Below, in pieces: positions 7,601 through 14,288 of a stretch of DNA of 64,000 nt. Each line of letters opens with the position of its first letter. Positions within the stretch are counted from its first letter, which is position 1. A program made the translations under genes and the position numbers. This DNA is from Pseudomonas sp. S06B 330 (GTDB lineage: Bacteria > Pseudomonadota > Gammaproteobacteria > Pseudomonadales > Pseudomonadaceae): the NCBI RefSeq assembly GCF_002845275.2, contig NZ_CP088149.1:4336501-4400500 (forward strand). The letters are read 5' to 3'. The notes below the pieces were generated by a model that did no database searches, was not told the DNA's origin, and saw only the letters and a list, made by a program, of their open reading frames with translations.

Positions 7601-10198
7601 GGCCAGTACCAGCTTGCCGTAGGTGCCCTCGATGGACTGCGGTGTGATCGGTCCACTGGCGATGCGGTCAGCGCCTTGGGTGTCGTTGGTCAACACATTA
7701 CCAGTCACGGTCAGCTGACTCTCGGTGGCGGTGGTGCTGTTGATATCGTTGAAGGCTTGCGGCGTGTCATCGACGATATTCACATTGATCGTGCCGTTGG
7801 CTGTGCTGCCATCGGTGTCAGTGGCGACGACTGCAAAGTTCTCGCTCAGGGTGGTGCCATTGCCAGTGCTATGGGACTCGTTGTCGAGCAACGTATAGGT
7901 GTAAGTCACCACCCCCGTGCTGGCATTATAGCCAGTGATGGTCAGGGTGTTGCCTTCAGGCGTCGTGGCTGATTGCGGGAAACCCACCGCGCTGCCGCCA
8001 CTGACCACGGTAATGCCACCAATGGTCAAGGTTTGCAGGCCATCAGGCGCCGTCACCGAGAAGCTGCCGCCCTGGGTCAATGCCGGCCCATTCGGGTTGC
8101 TGCCGTCGGAGAGATGCTTCTCGAAGACCGTCAGCTCACCGCCTTCAACATTCAGGCCGTTGAGGGTGATCGGGTCGTTGAGGTTGTTGACGTTGAGCTT
8201 CAATGTCGCCGTGCTGCTGTCACCATCAGAATCTTTGAGGGTGTAGGTGAACGTCTCGATGCCTGTGCCACCACCGTGCAGATTGATGAAGTCTGGATCC
8301 GCGGTGTTCAGTGTGTAGGTGTAGGAACCGTCCGCCGCGAGTACCAATTTGCCGTACACACCCTCAAGGGTCTGCGGCGTAATCGGCCCGCTCGCAATAC
8401 GGTCAGCACCCTGGATGTCGTTCGTCAGGACGTTGCCCGTCAACGTCAGATGATTCTCGGTAGCGGTGACCGCGTTAGTGTCGGCAACTGCCGTCGGTAC
8501 ATCATCGACAATGGTGACATTGACGTTGAGGCTGGCACTGCGACCATCGGCATCGGAGGCCGTTACCGCGAGCGTTTCGCTCATGTTGTTGATGCCTTCA
8601 CCACTGGCATGACCTTCCCGGCCCTGCAGGGTAAAGCTGAAGGACACCTCACCGGTCAGCGGGTTGTAGGTGATAGACAGCTTGTTACCGAGGCTGGTGG
8701 TGGCCGTTTGTGGAGAAGTGATGGCCACACCATTGCTGATCAGATTGATGCCGCCGACGGAAAGGGATTGCAGGCCATCGGCGGCGCTGACTTTGAAAGT
8801 ACCGCTACGGGTCAGTGCCGCCGCATCCGGGCTGCTGCCATCAGCCAGGTTTTTCTCGTAGAACGTCAGCGCTCCGCCATTGATGCTCAATCCGCCGATG
8901 ACGACTGGATCATCGATGTTGGTAACATTGAGTACCAGGTTGGCAGTGCTGGTATCGCCGTCGGCATCCTTGAGGGTGTAGGTGAAGGTCTCGATACCGC
9001 TGCCACCACCGTGCAGCTTGATGAAATCAGGATCAGCACTGTTCAGCGTATAGGTGTAGGAGCCATCAGCGGCCAACACCAGCGTGCCGTAGGTGCCAGT
9101 GAAGGTGCCTGCAGTGATTGGCCCGGAGGCAATGCGATCCGCACCTTGCACATCATTACTAAGGACATTACCGGTCAACGTCAGCTGATTCTCACTGGCG
9201 GTGAGTGCATTGCTGTCATCCACCGCTCGCGGCGTGTCGTCAGTAACATTGATATCCAGCGAACCACTGGCGACATCACCGTCGGTATCGCTGACCGAAA
9301 CGCTGATGCTCTCACCCAGCCCGTTGGCACCGCCACCGTTCGGGTGCGTTTCAGCACCGGTCAAGGTGTAGCTGTAGCTGACCACACCGGTCGCCGCATC
9401 GTAGCCGGTGATGGTCAAAACGTTGCCAAGGCCGGTGGTAATCGATTGGCCGACTCCGGTCACCGCACCCGCGGTGACGATGTTGATACCACCGACGTTG
9501 AGGTTGAATACCCCATCCGGCGCTACCACGGTAAAACTGCCGGTTTGGGTCAGTGCCGCGGGGTTACTGGCCGAGCCTTGGGCCAGATTAGCCTCGTTGA
9601 GCGACAGTTCGCCGCCTTGCACCTGCAGGCCTTCGAGGGTGACCGGGTTATCGACCACTGGCGGCAGTGGCGGTGCGTCATCGTTGTTGTTGAGCAAGCC
9701 GGCATCCGGCGAGCGCAGTTCTGCAAATCCGTTGAAACCAGCCGTCGGGAAGCCAATCTCTGGAGCAACCCGCCCAGCCACTTCATTGAGCAGAACGAAG
9801 GAGTGCCCTCCACCGAGTGCGCCTGCGGCCCCGCCACTGCCGGGGCCAGCCGCAGTCGGATCAGCCTCCTGGCTCGGGTCGGCACCAGCAGCGATAGCTT
9901 GCTGGAGCTTCTCTACATCAGTCAGTTGCGCCTGGCTCGGCGTCAGCGCCTCGGGTGATTCGACATGTGGCGCATGGTTGGCCAGCAGTTGGGGTGAAAG
10001 TGCCAGGCTGCTGTCACGGCCCAGGGTCAATTCGGCGCCGTTTTGCAGATGAACGGCGATGGCGCCAGCTGCGCCTGTCTGCAGCTGCTCGCCGGCAAAC
10101 AGCCGGTCACCTTCAGACAGCGCCCGACGTGTCCCGTCAGTGGCGACCGCGAATACCTCTCCGACTACTTTGCTGACAACACCGATTAACTTGGCCAT
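1652..10198 (-). CDS. LapA-type giant RTX adhesin with retention module, VCBS/cadherin-like repeats, VWA domain and type I secretion signal
   Basis: A 2848-residue cell-surface adhesin expected to promote attachment and biofilm. Residues 1-150 form a LapA-like N-terminal retention module, including IAAGADP, a dialanine TAAG at 115-118 (the type of site cut by the periplasmic protease LapG) and GGGHSFVLLNE. Residues about 190-2035 are tandem VCBS/cadherin-like units, four of them identical at 242 residues each. A von Willebrand A domain follows with the MIDAS motif DVSGSM at about 2050. Calcium-binding RTX nonapeptides (GGxGNDxL type) lie at about 2588-2650 and 2690-2730. The end is a VCA0849-type secretion domain (DRVTDFTPGTDRLDLSQLL). 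It is shorter than the LapA proteins of P. putida and P. fluorescens. A good SD (GGAGGAA) precedes the ATG. The dedicated exporter is encoded divergently. No lapD or lapG is in the window. It could equally be a second LapA-like adhesin of the MapA kind. Confidence 0.9.
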   Translation of the reverse strand: MAKLIGVVSKVVGEVFAVATDGTRRALSEGDRLFAGEQLQTGAAGAIAVHLQNGAELTLGRDSSLALSPQLLANHAPHVESPEALTPSQAQLTDVEKLQQAIAAGADPSQEADPTAAGPGSGGAAGALGGGHSFVLLNEVAGRVAPEIGFPTAGFNGFAELRSPDAGLLNNNDDAPPLPPVVDNPVTLEGLQVQGGELSLNEANLAQGSASNPAALTQTGSFTVVAPDGVFNLNVGGINIVTAGAVTGVGQSITTGLGNVLTITGYDAATGVVSYSYTLTGAETHPNGGGANGLGESISVSVSDTDGDVASGSLDINVTDDTPRAVDDSNALTASENQLTLTGNVLSNDVQGADRIASGPITAGTFTGTYGTLVLAADGSYTYTLNSADPDFIKLHGGGSGIETFTYTLKDADGDTSTANLVLNVTNIDDPVVIGGLSINGGALTFYEKNLADGSSPDAAALTRSGTFKVSAADGLQSLSVGGINLISNGVAITSPQTATTSLGNKLSITYNPLTGEVSFSFTLQGREGHASGEGINNMSETLAVTASDADGRSASLNVNVTIVDDVPTAVADTNAVTATENHLTLTGNVLTNDIQGADRIASGPITPQTLEGVYGKLVLAADGSYTYTLNTADPDFINLHGGGTGIETFTYTLKDSDGDSSTATLKLNVNNLNDPITLNGLNVEGGELTVFEKHLSDGSNPNGPALTQGGSFSVTAPDGLQTLTIGGITVVSGGSAVGFPQSATTPEGNTLTITGYNASTGVVTYTYTLLDNESHSTGNGTTLSENFAVVATDTDGSTANGTINVNIVDDTPQAFNDINSTTATESQLTVTGNVLTNDTQGADRIASGPITPQSIEGTYGKLVLAADGSYTYTLNTADPDFINRTGTGVETFTYTLKDADGDSSTATLKINVNNLNDPVTLKGLDIECGELTVYEKNLSDGSSPSGSALTQSGSFTVHAPDGLKTLTIEGVTVISNGTGSFPQSGTTPLGNTLTITGYNPATGVVTYTYTLLDNEEHTSGNGTTLSESFTVVATDNDGSTASGNIDVNIVDDAPKAFNDTNSTTATENQLSVTGNVLTNDTQGADRIASGPITPQSIEGTYGKLVLAADGSYTYTLNTADPDFINRTGTGVETFTYTLKDADGDSSTATLKINVNNLNDPVTLKGLDIECGELTVYEKNLSDGSSPSGSALTQSGSFTVHAPDGLKTLTIEGVTVISNGTGSFPQSGTTPLGNTLTITGYNPATGVVTYTYTLLDNEEHTSGNGTTLSESFTVVATDNDGSTASGNIDVNIVDDAPKAFNDTNSTTATENQLSVTGNVLTNDTQGADRIASGPITPQSIEGTYGKLVLAADGSYTYTLNTADPDFINRTGTGVETFTYTLKDADGDSSTATLKINVNNLNDPVTLKGLDIECGELTVYEKNLSDGSSPSGSALTQSGSFTVHAPDGLKTLTIEGVTVISNGTGSFPQSGTTPLGNTLTITGYNPATGVVTYTYTLLDNEEHTSGNGTTLSESFTVVATDNDGSTASGNIDVNIVDDAPKAFNDTNSTTATENQLSVTGNVLTNDTQGADRIASGPITPQSIEGTYGKLVLAADGSYTYTLNTADPDFINRTGTGVETFTYTLKDADGDSSTATLKINVNNLNDPVTLKGLDIECGELTVYEKNLSDGSSPSGSALTQSGSFTVHAPDGLKTLTIEGVTVISNGTGSFPQSGTTPLGNTLTITGYNPATGVVTYTYTLLDNEEHTSGNGTTLSESFTVVATDNDGSTASGNIDVNIVDDAPKAFNDTNSTTATETQLTVTGNVLTNDTQGADRVSSGPITPQTLNGVYGKLVLAADGSYTYTLNTADQDFVNLHGGGSGVDSFTYTLKDADGDSSTATLKINVSNLNHPVVINGLDVEGGELTVYEKNLSDGSSPDTPPLTQTGSFSVSAPDGLQTLTVGGITVVSGGNAVGFPQTGTTPLGNSLTITGYNPSTGVVTYSYTLQGSENHPGANGINNLNEPITVTATDKDGSTDHATLDVTIVDDVSAVAGAERSVTPGQVDSNLLLIIDVSGSMQDPSGVGGKTRLQLAKDAISALLDKYDEMGDVKVQIVTFNSSASEESTTWVSVAQAKQIVAGLSAGGGTNYDDAVAEAKSAFANSGSLNGAQNVGYFFSDGNPSTTSQGIGSTDEVAWKSFLDSNGIKSYAIGLGSGVNAGNLDPLAYDGSTHTNTNSVVVTDLNELNQVLSGTVQAAPITGSLMSGGLFGADGGFIKALLVDGTTYTYDPKALGGQGSYSANGTDRGSFDTATNTFNIKTVKGGTLLVDMDTGAFTYTPPKDNGTTVTENVGFTASDNDGDLSSANLVVTVHTNAAPVAGADHIITNILSSAITVPAEALLANDSDANNDRLSAAPITFDTNWAAKGAGFSVGSGTPTVNFLGSASSPANQLKDLARSSFRGASNTTTAALIVSGYLGALSTNANAEDVLTVTLKQGETLKLDHDRPAGNILMEWKDENGVYQTIADGSSFTASHDGLYSIHVINQTNPTGNNVNGSENYALTMTVDYANAQNQTYNGTYTVSDGHGGTGTGNVDITYQQGSTLTGTNGHDTLLGGSGNDTLNAGTGNDVLIGGDGNDILNAGDGNDLLIGGAGNDQLNGDAGIDTASYASANGAVTVSLASSLEQNTGGAGNDTLTGIENLIGSDYNDNLTGNGTANLLQGGLGNDTLVGGGGNDVLIGGPGNNVLTGGDGNDIFLWQQGNSGHDRVTDFTPGTDRLDLSQLLQGENATTASLDDYLHFKVTGSGSGVVSTIEVSAVAGAAPTQIIDLAGVNLAQHYGVTAGAGGVIAAGQDTATIINGMLNDHSLKVDTV
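4820..7675 (-). repeat. Four tandem 726-bp repeats inside the adhesin gene
   Basis: The same 726-bp unit begins near 4820, 5546, 6272 and 6998 (for example TTGAAGGCTTTCGGCGCG at 4845 recurs at 5571). The encoded 242-residue units are identical. At DNA level copies 1 and 3 share one set of silent variants (AAGG at 5295, TTTCGACG, GTGTTTAGCG, CCAGCACCAG). Copies 2 and 4 share the other set (AGCG, TTTCAACG, GTGTTCAGCG, CCAGTACCAG). The block is therefore a duplicated 1452-bp pair. Flanking units are related but clearly diverged. Confidence 0.95.
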
Positions 10199-10380
10199 GA
10201 GCGCTTTCCTCCGCTGCGGAACGGTTTTTCGCAGAAAAGCACTCTGAATCTCGCGTGGTCGGCCCGCAGCGCTTGCCTTGGACCAATACCCGGAAAGCGC
10301 TGCAGGCGCCGGTGGATTTCAATGAAATCAACACCTTCGCTCTGCAGACACTCGGTGAACGTGAAAAATCGCAGTGGCCA

Positions 10381-10396
10381 TTTGGCATATGCCAAA
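10381..10396. promoter_or_regulatory. Perfect 16-bp palindrome, possible operator
   Basis: TTTGGCATATGCCAAA reads identically on both strands. It lies 183 bp upstream of the adhesin ATG and 320 bp upstream of the TolC-like ATG. No known regulator is recognised from the sequence. Confidence 0.4.
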
Positions 10397-10660
10397 AAAT
10401 TGTCGCCAATCTACGTTCTTTCTCCATCCCCTCCGCTACATCCGTGCCCTTTGCCGCAAAAAAAATTGAACTTTTTCTGGCGCCCGAAAAATGCACCCCA
10501 GACCTGAATCAGTGGGTCGCCTGATATGAACAATGTCGTGGATTCCTTAGACCGCATAAGTTTTTTTTCGCATAACTCTTATGAAAAATTCTTCTTAGCT
10601 CGCCCTATAAATGTTCTTAGCTCTGTTGTTACAAGCCTGAAACGGTTTGACCTTAAAAGT

Positions 10661-10678
10661 TCGTCAATTTTATGACGA
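10661..10678. promoter_or_regulatory. Candidate FleQ-binding box
   Basis: TCGTCA-N6-TGACGA is a perfect inverted repeat. Its inner 14 bases, GTCAATTTTATGAC, keep both half-sites and the spacing of the FleQ consensus described in Pseudomonas (GTCA-N6-TGAC with an A/T core). It ends 38 bp before the ATG of the TolC-like gene. FleQ is a c-di-GMP-responsive regulator of biofilm genes, including lap-type adhesins, which suits the location. Binding is inferred, not shown. Confidence 0.5.
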
Positions 10679-10716
10679 CAGCAACACCCAAATTAGAGAT
10701 CAGGGAGAAGTACCCC

Positions 10717-12090
10717 ATGCGCGTTTTGACCCCCATCACCAGTGCAATTCTTTTGGCCATGGCATGCGCCAATGCTCAGGCGATGTCTATTACGGAAGCT
10801 GTACAAAGCGCCGTGGACCAACATCCTGAAATCAATGCCAGCCGCAACAATCGCTTGTCTGCCGACGAAGACGTCAACGTTGCCAAGGGCGGTTGGTATC
10901 CACGCGTCGACCTGATTGCCGGCTATGGCCGGCAAAAATCAGACAACACCAATACCCGCGGTTTCAACGCCGACGGCACACGCAATCACAACACCGAAAC
11001 GTTGAACTACACCCAGTCAGACCTGCGCTTGCGGCAGATGCTGTTCGACGGTTTCAGCACCTCGAACGAAGTGGGACGTACTGAAGCGGTGGTCAATTCC
11101 CGCGCCTACTACACCCAGGCTACCGCCCAAAGCATTGCCCTGCGTGCCATCGAGGTGTACCTAGAGGTGCTCAAGCGCCGTGAGCTGGTAACCCTGGCCA
11201 AGAACAACCTGCAGGCCCACTTGCGCGTCAACGACCAGATTGGCTTGCGCAGTGAGCGAGGTGTTGGCAGTACCGCCGACCTGGACCAATCCACCGCCCG
11301 TCGCGCCCTGGCGGAAAACAACCTGTACACCGCCGAAGTCGACCTGGCCGATGCCGAAGCCAACTTCTACAGTGTCATCGGCCGTATGCCCGACGAGCTG
11401 GAAACACCGGTCACGATCAAGGGCGAAATGCCACAAAGCCTGATCGACGCACGTCAGGACATGCTGGAGCACAACCCCTACCTGAAGTCAGCCCAAGCTG
11501 ACGTGCAAGCTGCCGAACAGCAGTACGAAGTGGCCAAGTCGCCATTCTATCCACGCCTGGATGCCGTGCTGGCAACCGGCGCCAACAACAACACCGCAGG
11601 CCAGGTCGGCCACGACAACAACGACTGGCAAGCCGGTGTCGAGCTCAGCTACAACCTGTTCCGTGGCGGCAGCGACAAGGCCCGCCTGCAATCCGATGCG
11701 CACAAGATCAACCAGGCCATGGACATTCGCAACAATGCCCTGCGCACCCTCAACGAGGATCTGGCGCTGTCATGGAACGCCATGACCAACGCCCGCAAGC
11801 AAACCCCGACCGCCCGCGAATACGCTGACACCACCACCCGTGTGCGTGCGGCCTACCAGGATCAGTTCGGCCTCGGCCAACGGACCCTGCTCGACCTGCT
11901 CGACAGTGAGAACGAGCTGTACAACGCCAACCGCCGCTACACCGAGGTGCGCTACGTCGAGGAATTCTCGATGTACCGGGTCCTGGCCAACATGGGTGAG
12001 CTGCTGAACAAGCAGCGTATCTCACTGCCGCCTGAGGCCATCGCCAAGAGTGAAGTGAGGAGCGAAGCACGTTTGCCCGACATGCGCTAA
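10717..12090 (+). CDS. TolC-family outer-membrane channel of the type I secretion system (LapE/AggA-like)
   Basis: A 457-residue outer-membrane efflux protein forming the exit duct for the adhesin. It starts with a signal peptide (about residues 1-22, hydrophobic ITSAILLAMACANAQA) followed by MSITEAVQSAVDQHPE, the usual first helix of TolC/AggA proteins. Two internally related halves follow, each with long coiled helices; the second half carries the family pattern around GVELSYNLFRGG, and the segment GLGQRTLLDLLDSENELY lies near the C-terminus. The frame is open from 10672, but the ATG at 10717 has an SD (AGGGAG) and begins the signal peptide. It is first of three collinear secretion genes, 30 bp before the ABC gene. 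Confidence 0.9.
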   Translation: MRVLTPITSAILLAMACANAQAMSITEAVQSAVDQHPEINASRNNRLSADEDVNVAKGGWYPRVDLIAGYGRQKSDNTNTRGFNADGTRNHNTETLNYTQSDLRLRQMLFDGFSTSNEVGRTEAVVNSRAYYTQATAQSIALRAIEVYLEVLKRRELVTLAKNNLQAHLRVNDQIGLRSERGVGSTADLDQSTARRALAENNLYTAEVDLADAEANFYSVIGRMPDELETPVTIKGEMPQSLIDARQDMLEHNPYLKSAQADVQAAEQQYEVAKSPFYPRLDAVLATGANNNTAGQVGHDNNDWQAGVELSYNLFRGGSDKARLQSDAHKINQAMDIRNNALRTLNEDLALSWNAMTNARKQTPTAREYADTTTRVRAAYQDQFGLGQRTLLDLLDSENELYNANRRYTEVRYVEEFSMYRVLANMGELLNKQRISLPPEAIAKSEVRSEARLPDMR

Positions 12091-12120
12091 GCCCTCTATC
12101 CGCGGCAGGAGTAGGCCATT

Positions 12121-14277
12121 GTGACCAGCATGCAACCTGCGAGCTCGGCAGCGGATCCGCGCCTGAGTTTCGATGATCCGTTACTCGATGGCTTGTTGAT
12201 CCTCTGCAAGCTACATGGTTGCACCGTCAGCCGCGCCGGCCTGAGTGCCGGCCTGCCCCTGGCCCAGCAGCGCCTGAGCCTCGACCTGCTGCCACGGGCC
12301 GCTGCCCGCGCCGGTTTGCAGGCACGCGTACTGCGCCGGGAACTGGCAGCAATCTCCAAGCTCAACCTGCCGGTACTGTTGCTGCTCAAGGAAGGCCGCT
12401 GCGCGGTACTGCGGCGTTGGGGCGATGACGGTCAGGCGCTGATCCTGCCCAGTGAAGCTGAAGGTGGAGAGCAGTGGGTCAGTCGCGAAGAACTGCTTGA
12501 AGCCTACAGCGGCGAAGCGTTGTTCGCCCGCCCCCGGCATGAGCTAGAAGACCTGCGCACGCCGTTGATGCCACGGGTCAATGCCTGGTTCCGCGACACG
12601 CTCAAGCAGTCACGCTGGCTGTACAGCGACGCGGTACTGGCCAGTCTGTTGATCAACCTGCTCGGGTTGATGGTGCCGCTGTTCGTCATGCAGACCTACG
12701 ACCGGGTGGTACCCAACCAAGCGATCTCGACCCTGTGGGTGCTGGTGATCGGCCTGTTGGTCGGCACCCTGTTCGAATTGATTCTGCGTGTGGTCCGCGC
12801 GCACCTGCTGGACCAGGCCGGGAAGAAGACCGACCTGATCCTCTCGGCGACACTGTTCGAGCGCATCACGGGCATGTCGATGAAGGCCCGCCCGGCGACC
12901 GTCGGTGGATTTGCGCAAAGCATCCATGATTTCCAGGGCCTGCGTGAATTTCTCACCGCGGTGACCTTGACCAGTGTCATCGACCTGCCGTTCGTGGTGC
13001 TGATGCTGCTGGTGATCGGCCTGCTCGGCGGCTGGCTGGTAGTGATTCCACTGGTGGCCTTTCCAATCACCATCCTCTTTGCCTTGTTCATCCAGGTACG
13101 TTTACGCGACACCGTGCAAAAAAGTCTGACCCTCGGCGCGGTGCGCCAGGCCTTGCTGATCGAAACCCTCGGTGGCCTGGAAACCCTCAAAGCCTGCAGT
13201 GCCGAGAGTGAGCGCCAGTACCAATGGGAAAGCACCCACGGCGCCCTCACTCGCCTGGACGCCCACGCGCGTAACCTGTCAGCACTGGCGACCAACGGCA
13301 CGCTGTTCATTCAGCAGTTTTGTGGCATGGCCACCATTGTCGCCGGGGTTTACAGCATCATTGCCGGCAACCTCAGCGTTGGCGCCCTGGTCGCCAGCTA
13401 TATGCTCGGCAGCCGGGTGCTGGCGCCGCTGGGGCAGATTGCCGGCTTGATCACCCGCTATCAGCAGGCGCAGTTGACCATGCGCAGCACCGACGCGCTG
13501 ATGGCGTTGCCGCAAGAGCGGCAAACTGGCCAGCAACCCTTGGAACGCACCCAGCTGCGCGGCGCCATTGAGGTCAGTCATGTCAGCTTTCGCTATGCCG
13601 GGCAGAACGTCGCCGCCCTCAATGCGGTGAGCTTCAGCGTCAAGCCTGGCGAGCGCATCGGTATCATCGGCCGCAGCGGTTCGGGCAAAAGTACCCTGGC
13701 CCGACTGTTGATGGGCTTTTACGCCCCGGATGAAGGGCAGATCCTGCTCGACAACCTCGACCTGCGCCAACTCGACATAGCTGACTTGCGCAACCAGGTC
13801 GGCTATGTGGCTCACGACCTGCCGCTGCTGGCTGGCAGCCTGCGTGACAACCTCACCCTCGGCGCGCGCTATGTCAGCGATGCGCGCATGCTTGAAGTCG
13901 CTGAGCTGACCGGCGTCAGTGAACTGGCGCGCCAGCATCCGCAAGGGTTCGAGCGTCCGGTGGGCGAGCGCGGCCAGCTGCTTTCCGGTGGTCAGCGCCA
14001 GGCGGTGTTGCTCGCCCGAGCGATGCTGCTGGAGCCACCAATCATGATTCTCGACGAACCCACCAGCCATATGGACAACGCCAGCGAAGACCAGCTGCGC
14101 CAGCGCCTGCATGGCTGGGTCGAAGGCAAGACGCTGCTGCTGGTCACCCACCGGACTTCGATGCTCAGTCTGGTCGACCGTCTGCTGGTCCTGGACAACG
14201 GCAAAGTAGTGGCCGATGGGCCGAAAGAAGCGGTTATCGATGCACTGCGCAAAGGCCGGGTTGGTACGGCCATCTAG
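12121..14277 (+). CDS. Type I secretion ABC transporter (LapB-like), degenerate C39-like N-terminus
   Basis: A 718-residue fused permease/ATPase that powers adhesin export across the inner membrane. Residues about 20-145 resemble a C39 peptidase fold but lack the catalytic cysteine context, i.e. a C39-like docking domain as in LapB and HlyB. A six-helix membrane domain spans about 165-450. The nucleotide-binding domain has Walker A GRSGSGKST, signature LSGGQRQ, Walker B MILDEPTSHMD and the H-loop VTHRTS. The start is GTG at 12121, after AGGAG; an ATG three codons later is possible. It is 11 bp before the HlyD gene. Confidence 0.92.
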   Translation: MTSMQPASSAADPRLSFDDPLLDGLLILCKLHGCTVSRAGLSAGLPLAQQRLSLDLLPRAAARAGLQARVLRRELAAISKLNLPVLLLLKEGRCAVLRRWGDDGQALILPSEAEGGEQWVSREELLEAYSGEALFARPRHELEDLRTPLMPRVNAWFRDTLKQSRWLYSDAVLASLLINLLGLMVPLFVMQTYDRVVPNQAISTLWVLVIGLLVGTLFELILRVVRAHLLDQAGKKTDLILSATLFERITGMSMKARPATVGGFAQSIHDFQGLREFLTAVTLTSVIDLPFVVLMLLVIGLLGGWLVVIPLVAFPITILFALFIQVRLRDTVQKSLTLGAVRQALLIETLGGLETLKACSAESERQYQWESTHGALTRLDAHARNLSALATNGTLFIQQFCGMATIVAGVYSIIAGNLSVGALVASYMLGSRVLAPLGQIAGLITRYQQAQLTMRSTDALMALPQERQTGQQPLERTQLRGAIEVSHVSFRYAGQNVAALNAVSFSVKPGERIGIIGRSGSGKSTLARLLMGFYAPDEGQILLDNLDLRQLDIADLRNQVGYVAHDLPLLAGSLRDNLTLGARYVSDARMLEVAELTGVSELARQHPQGFERPVGERGQLLSGGQRQAVLLARAMLLEPPIMILDEPTSHMDNASEDQLRQRLHGWVEGKTLLLVTHRTSMLSLVDRLLVLDNGKVVADGPKEAVIDALRKGRVGTAI

Positions 14278-14288
14278 GGAGTCCCGTC

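Larger units (their letters stand above)
10199..10716. promoter_or_regulatory. Divergent spacer between adhesin and secretion operon
   Basis: A 518-bp gene-free region that must hold the promoters for the adhesin (left) and the TolC-like gene (right). It contains a perfect 16-bp palindrome at 10381-10396, an AT-rich stretch at about 10555-10680 that contrasts with the surrounding high GC, and the FleQ-like palindrome at 10661-10678. I could not fix -10/-35 elements with confidence. Short open frames in it have no family resemblance and no convincing ribosome binding sites. Confidence 0.6.

Noticed and set aside
4820..7675. Regular repeats considered as a CRISPR array
   Set aside because: The unit is 726 bp, coding and contiguous, with no spacer pattern and no cas genes.
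7973..9958. Long open frame (661 codons) on the plus strand, and others at 4031-5398, 5693-6850 and 7145-7972
   Set aside because: They are antisense to the adhesin repeats. Their sequence repeats with the same 726-bp period and has no domain. The adhesin frame explains the DNA fully.
1652..10198. Naming the adhesin lapA or lapF
   Set aside because: Domain order fits the LapA family, but the size is far below P. putida LapA and LapF, and the gene context (recQ, gbu genes) differs from the known lap loci, so no symbol was given.
10255..10524. Open frames of 89 and 119 codons in the adhesin/secretion spacer
   Set aside because: No SD, no family and unusual composition; the region is better explained as divergent promoters.
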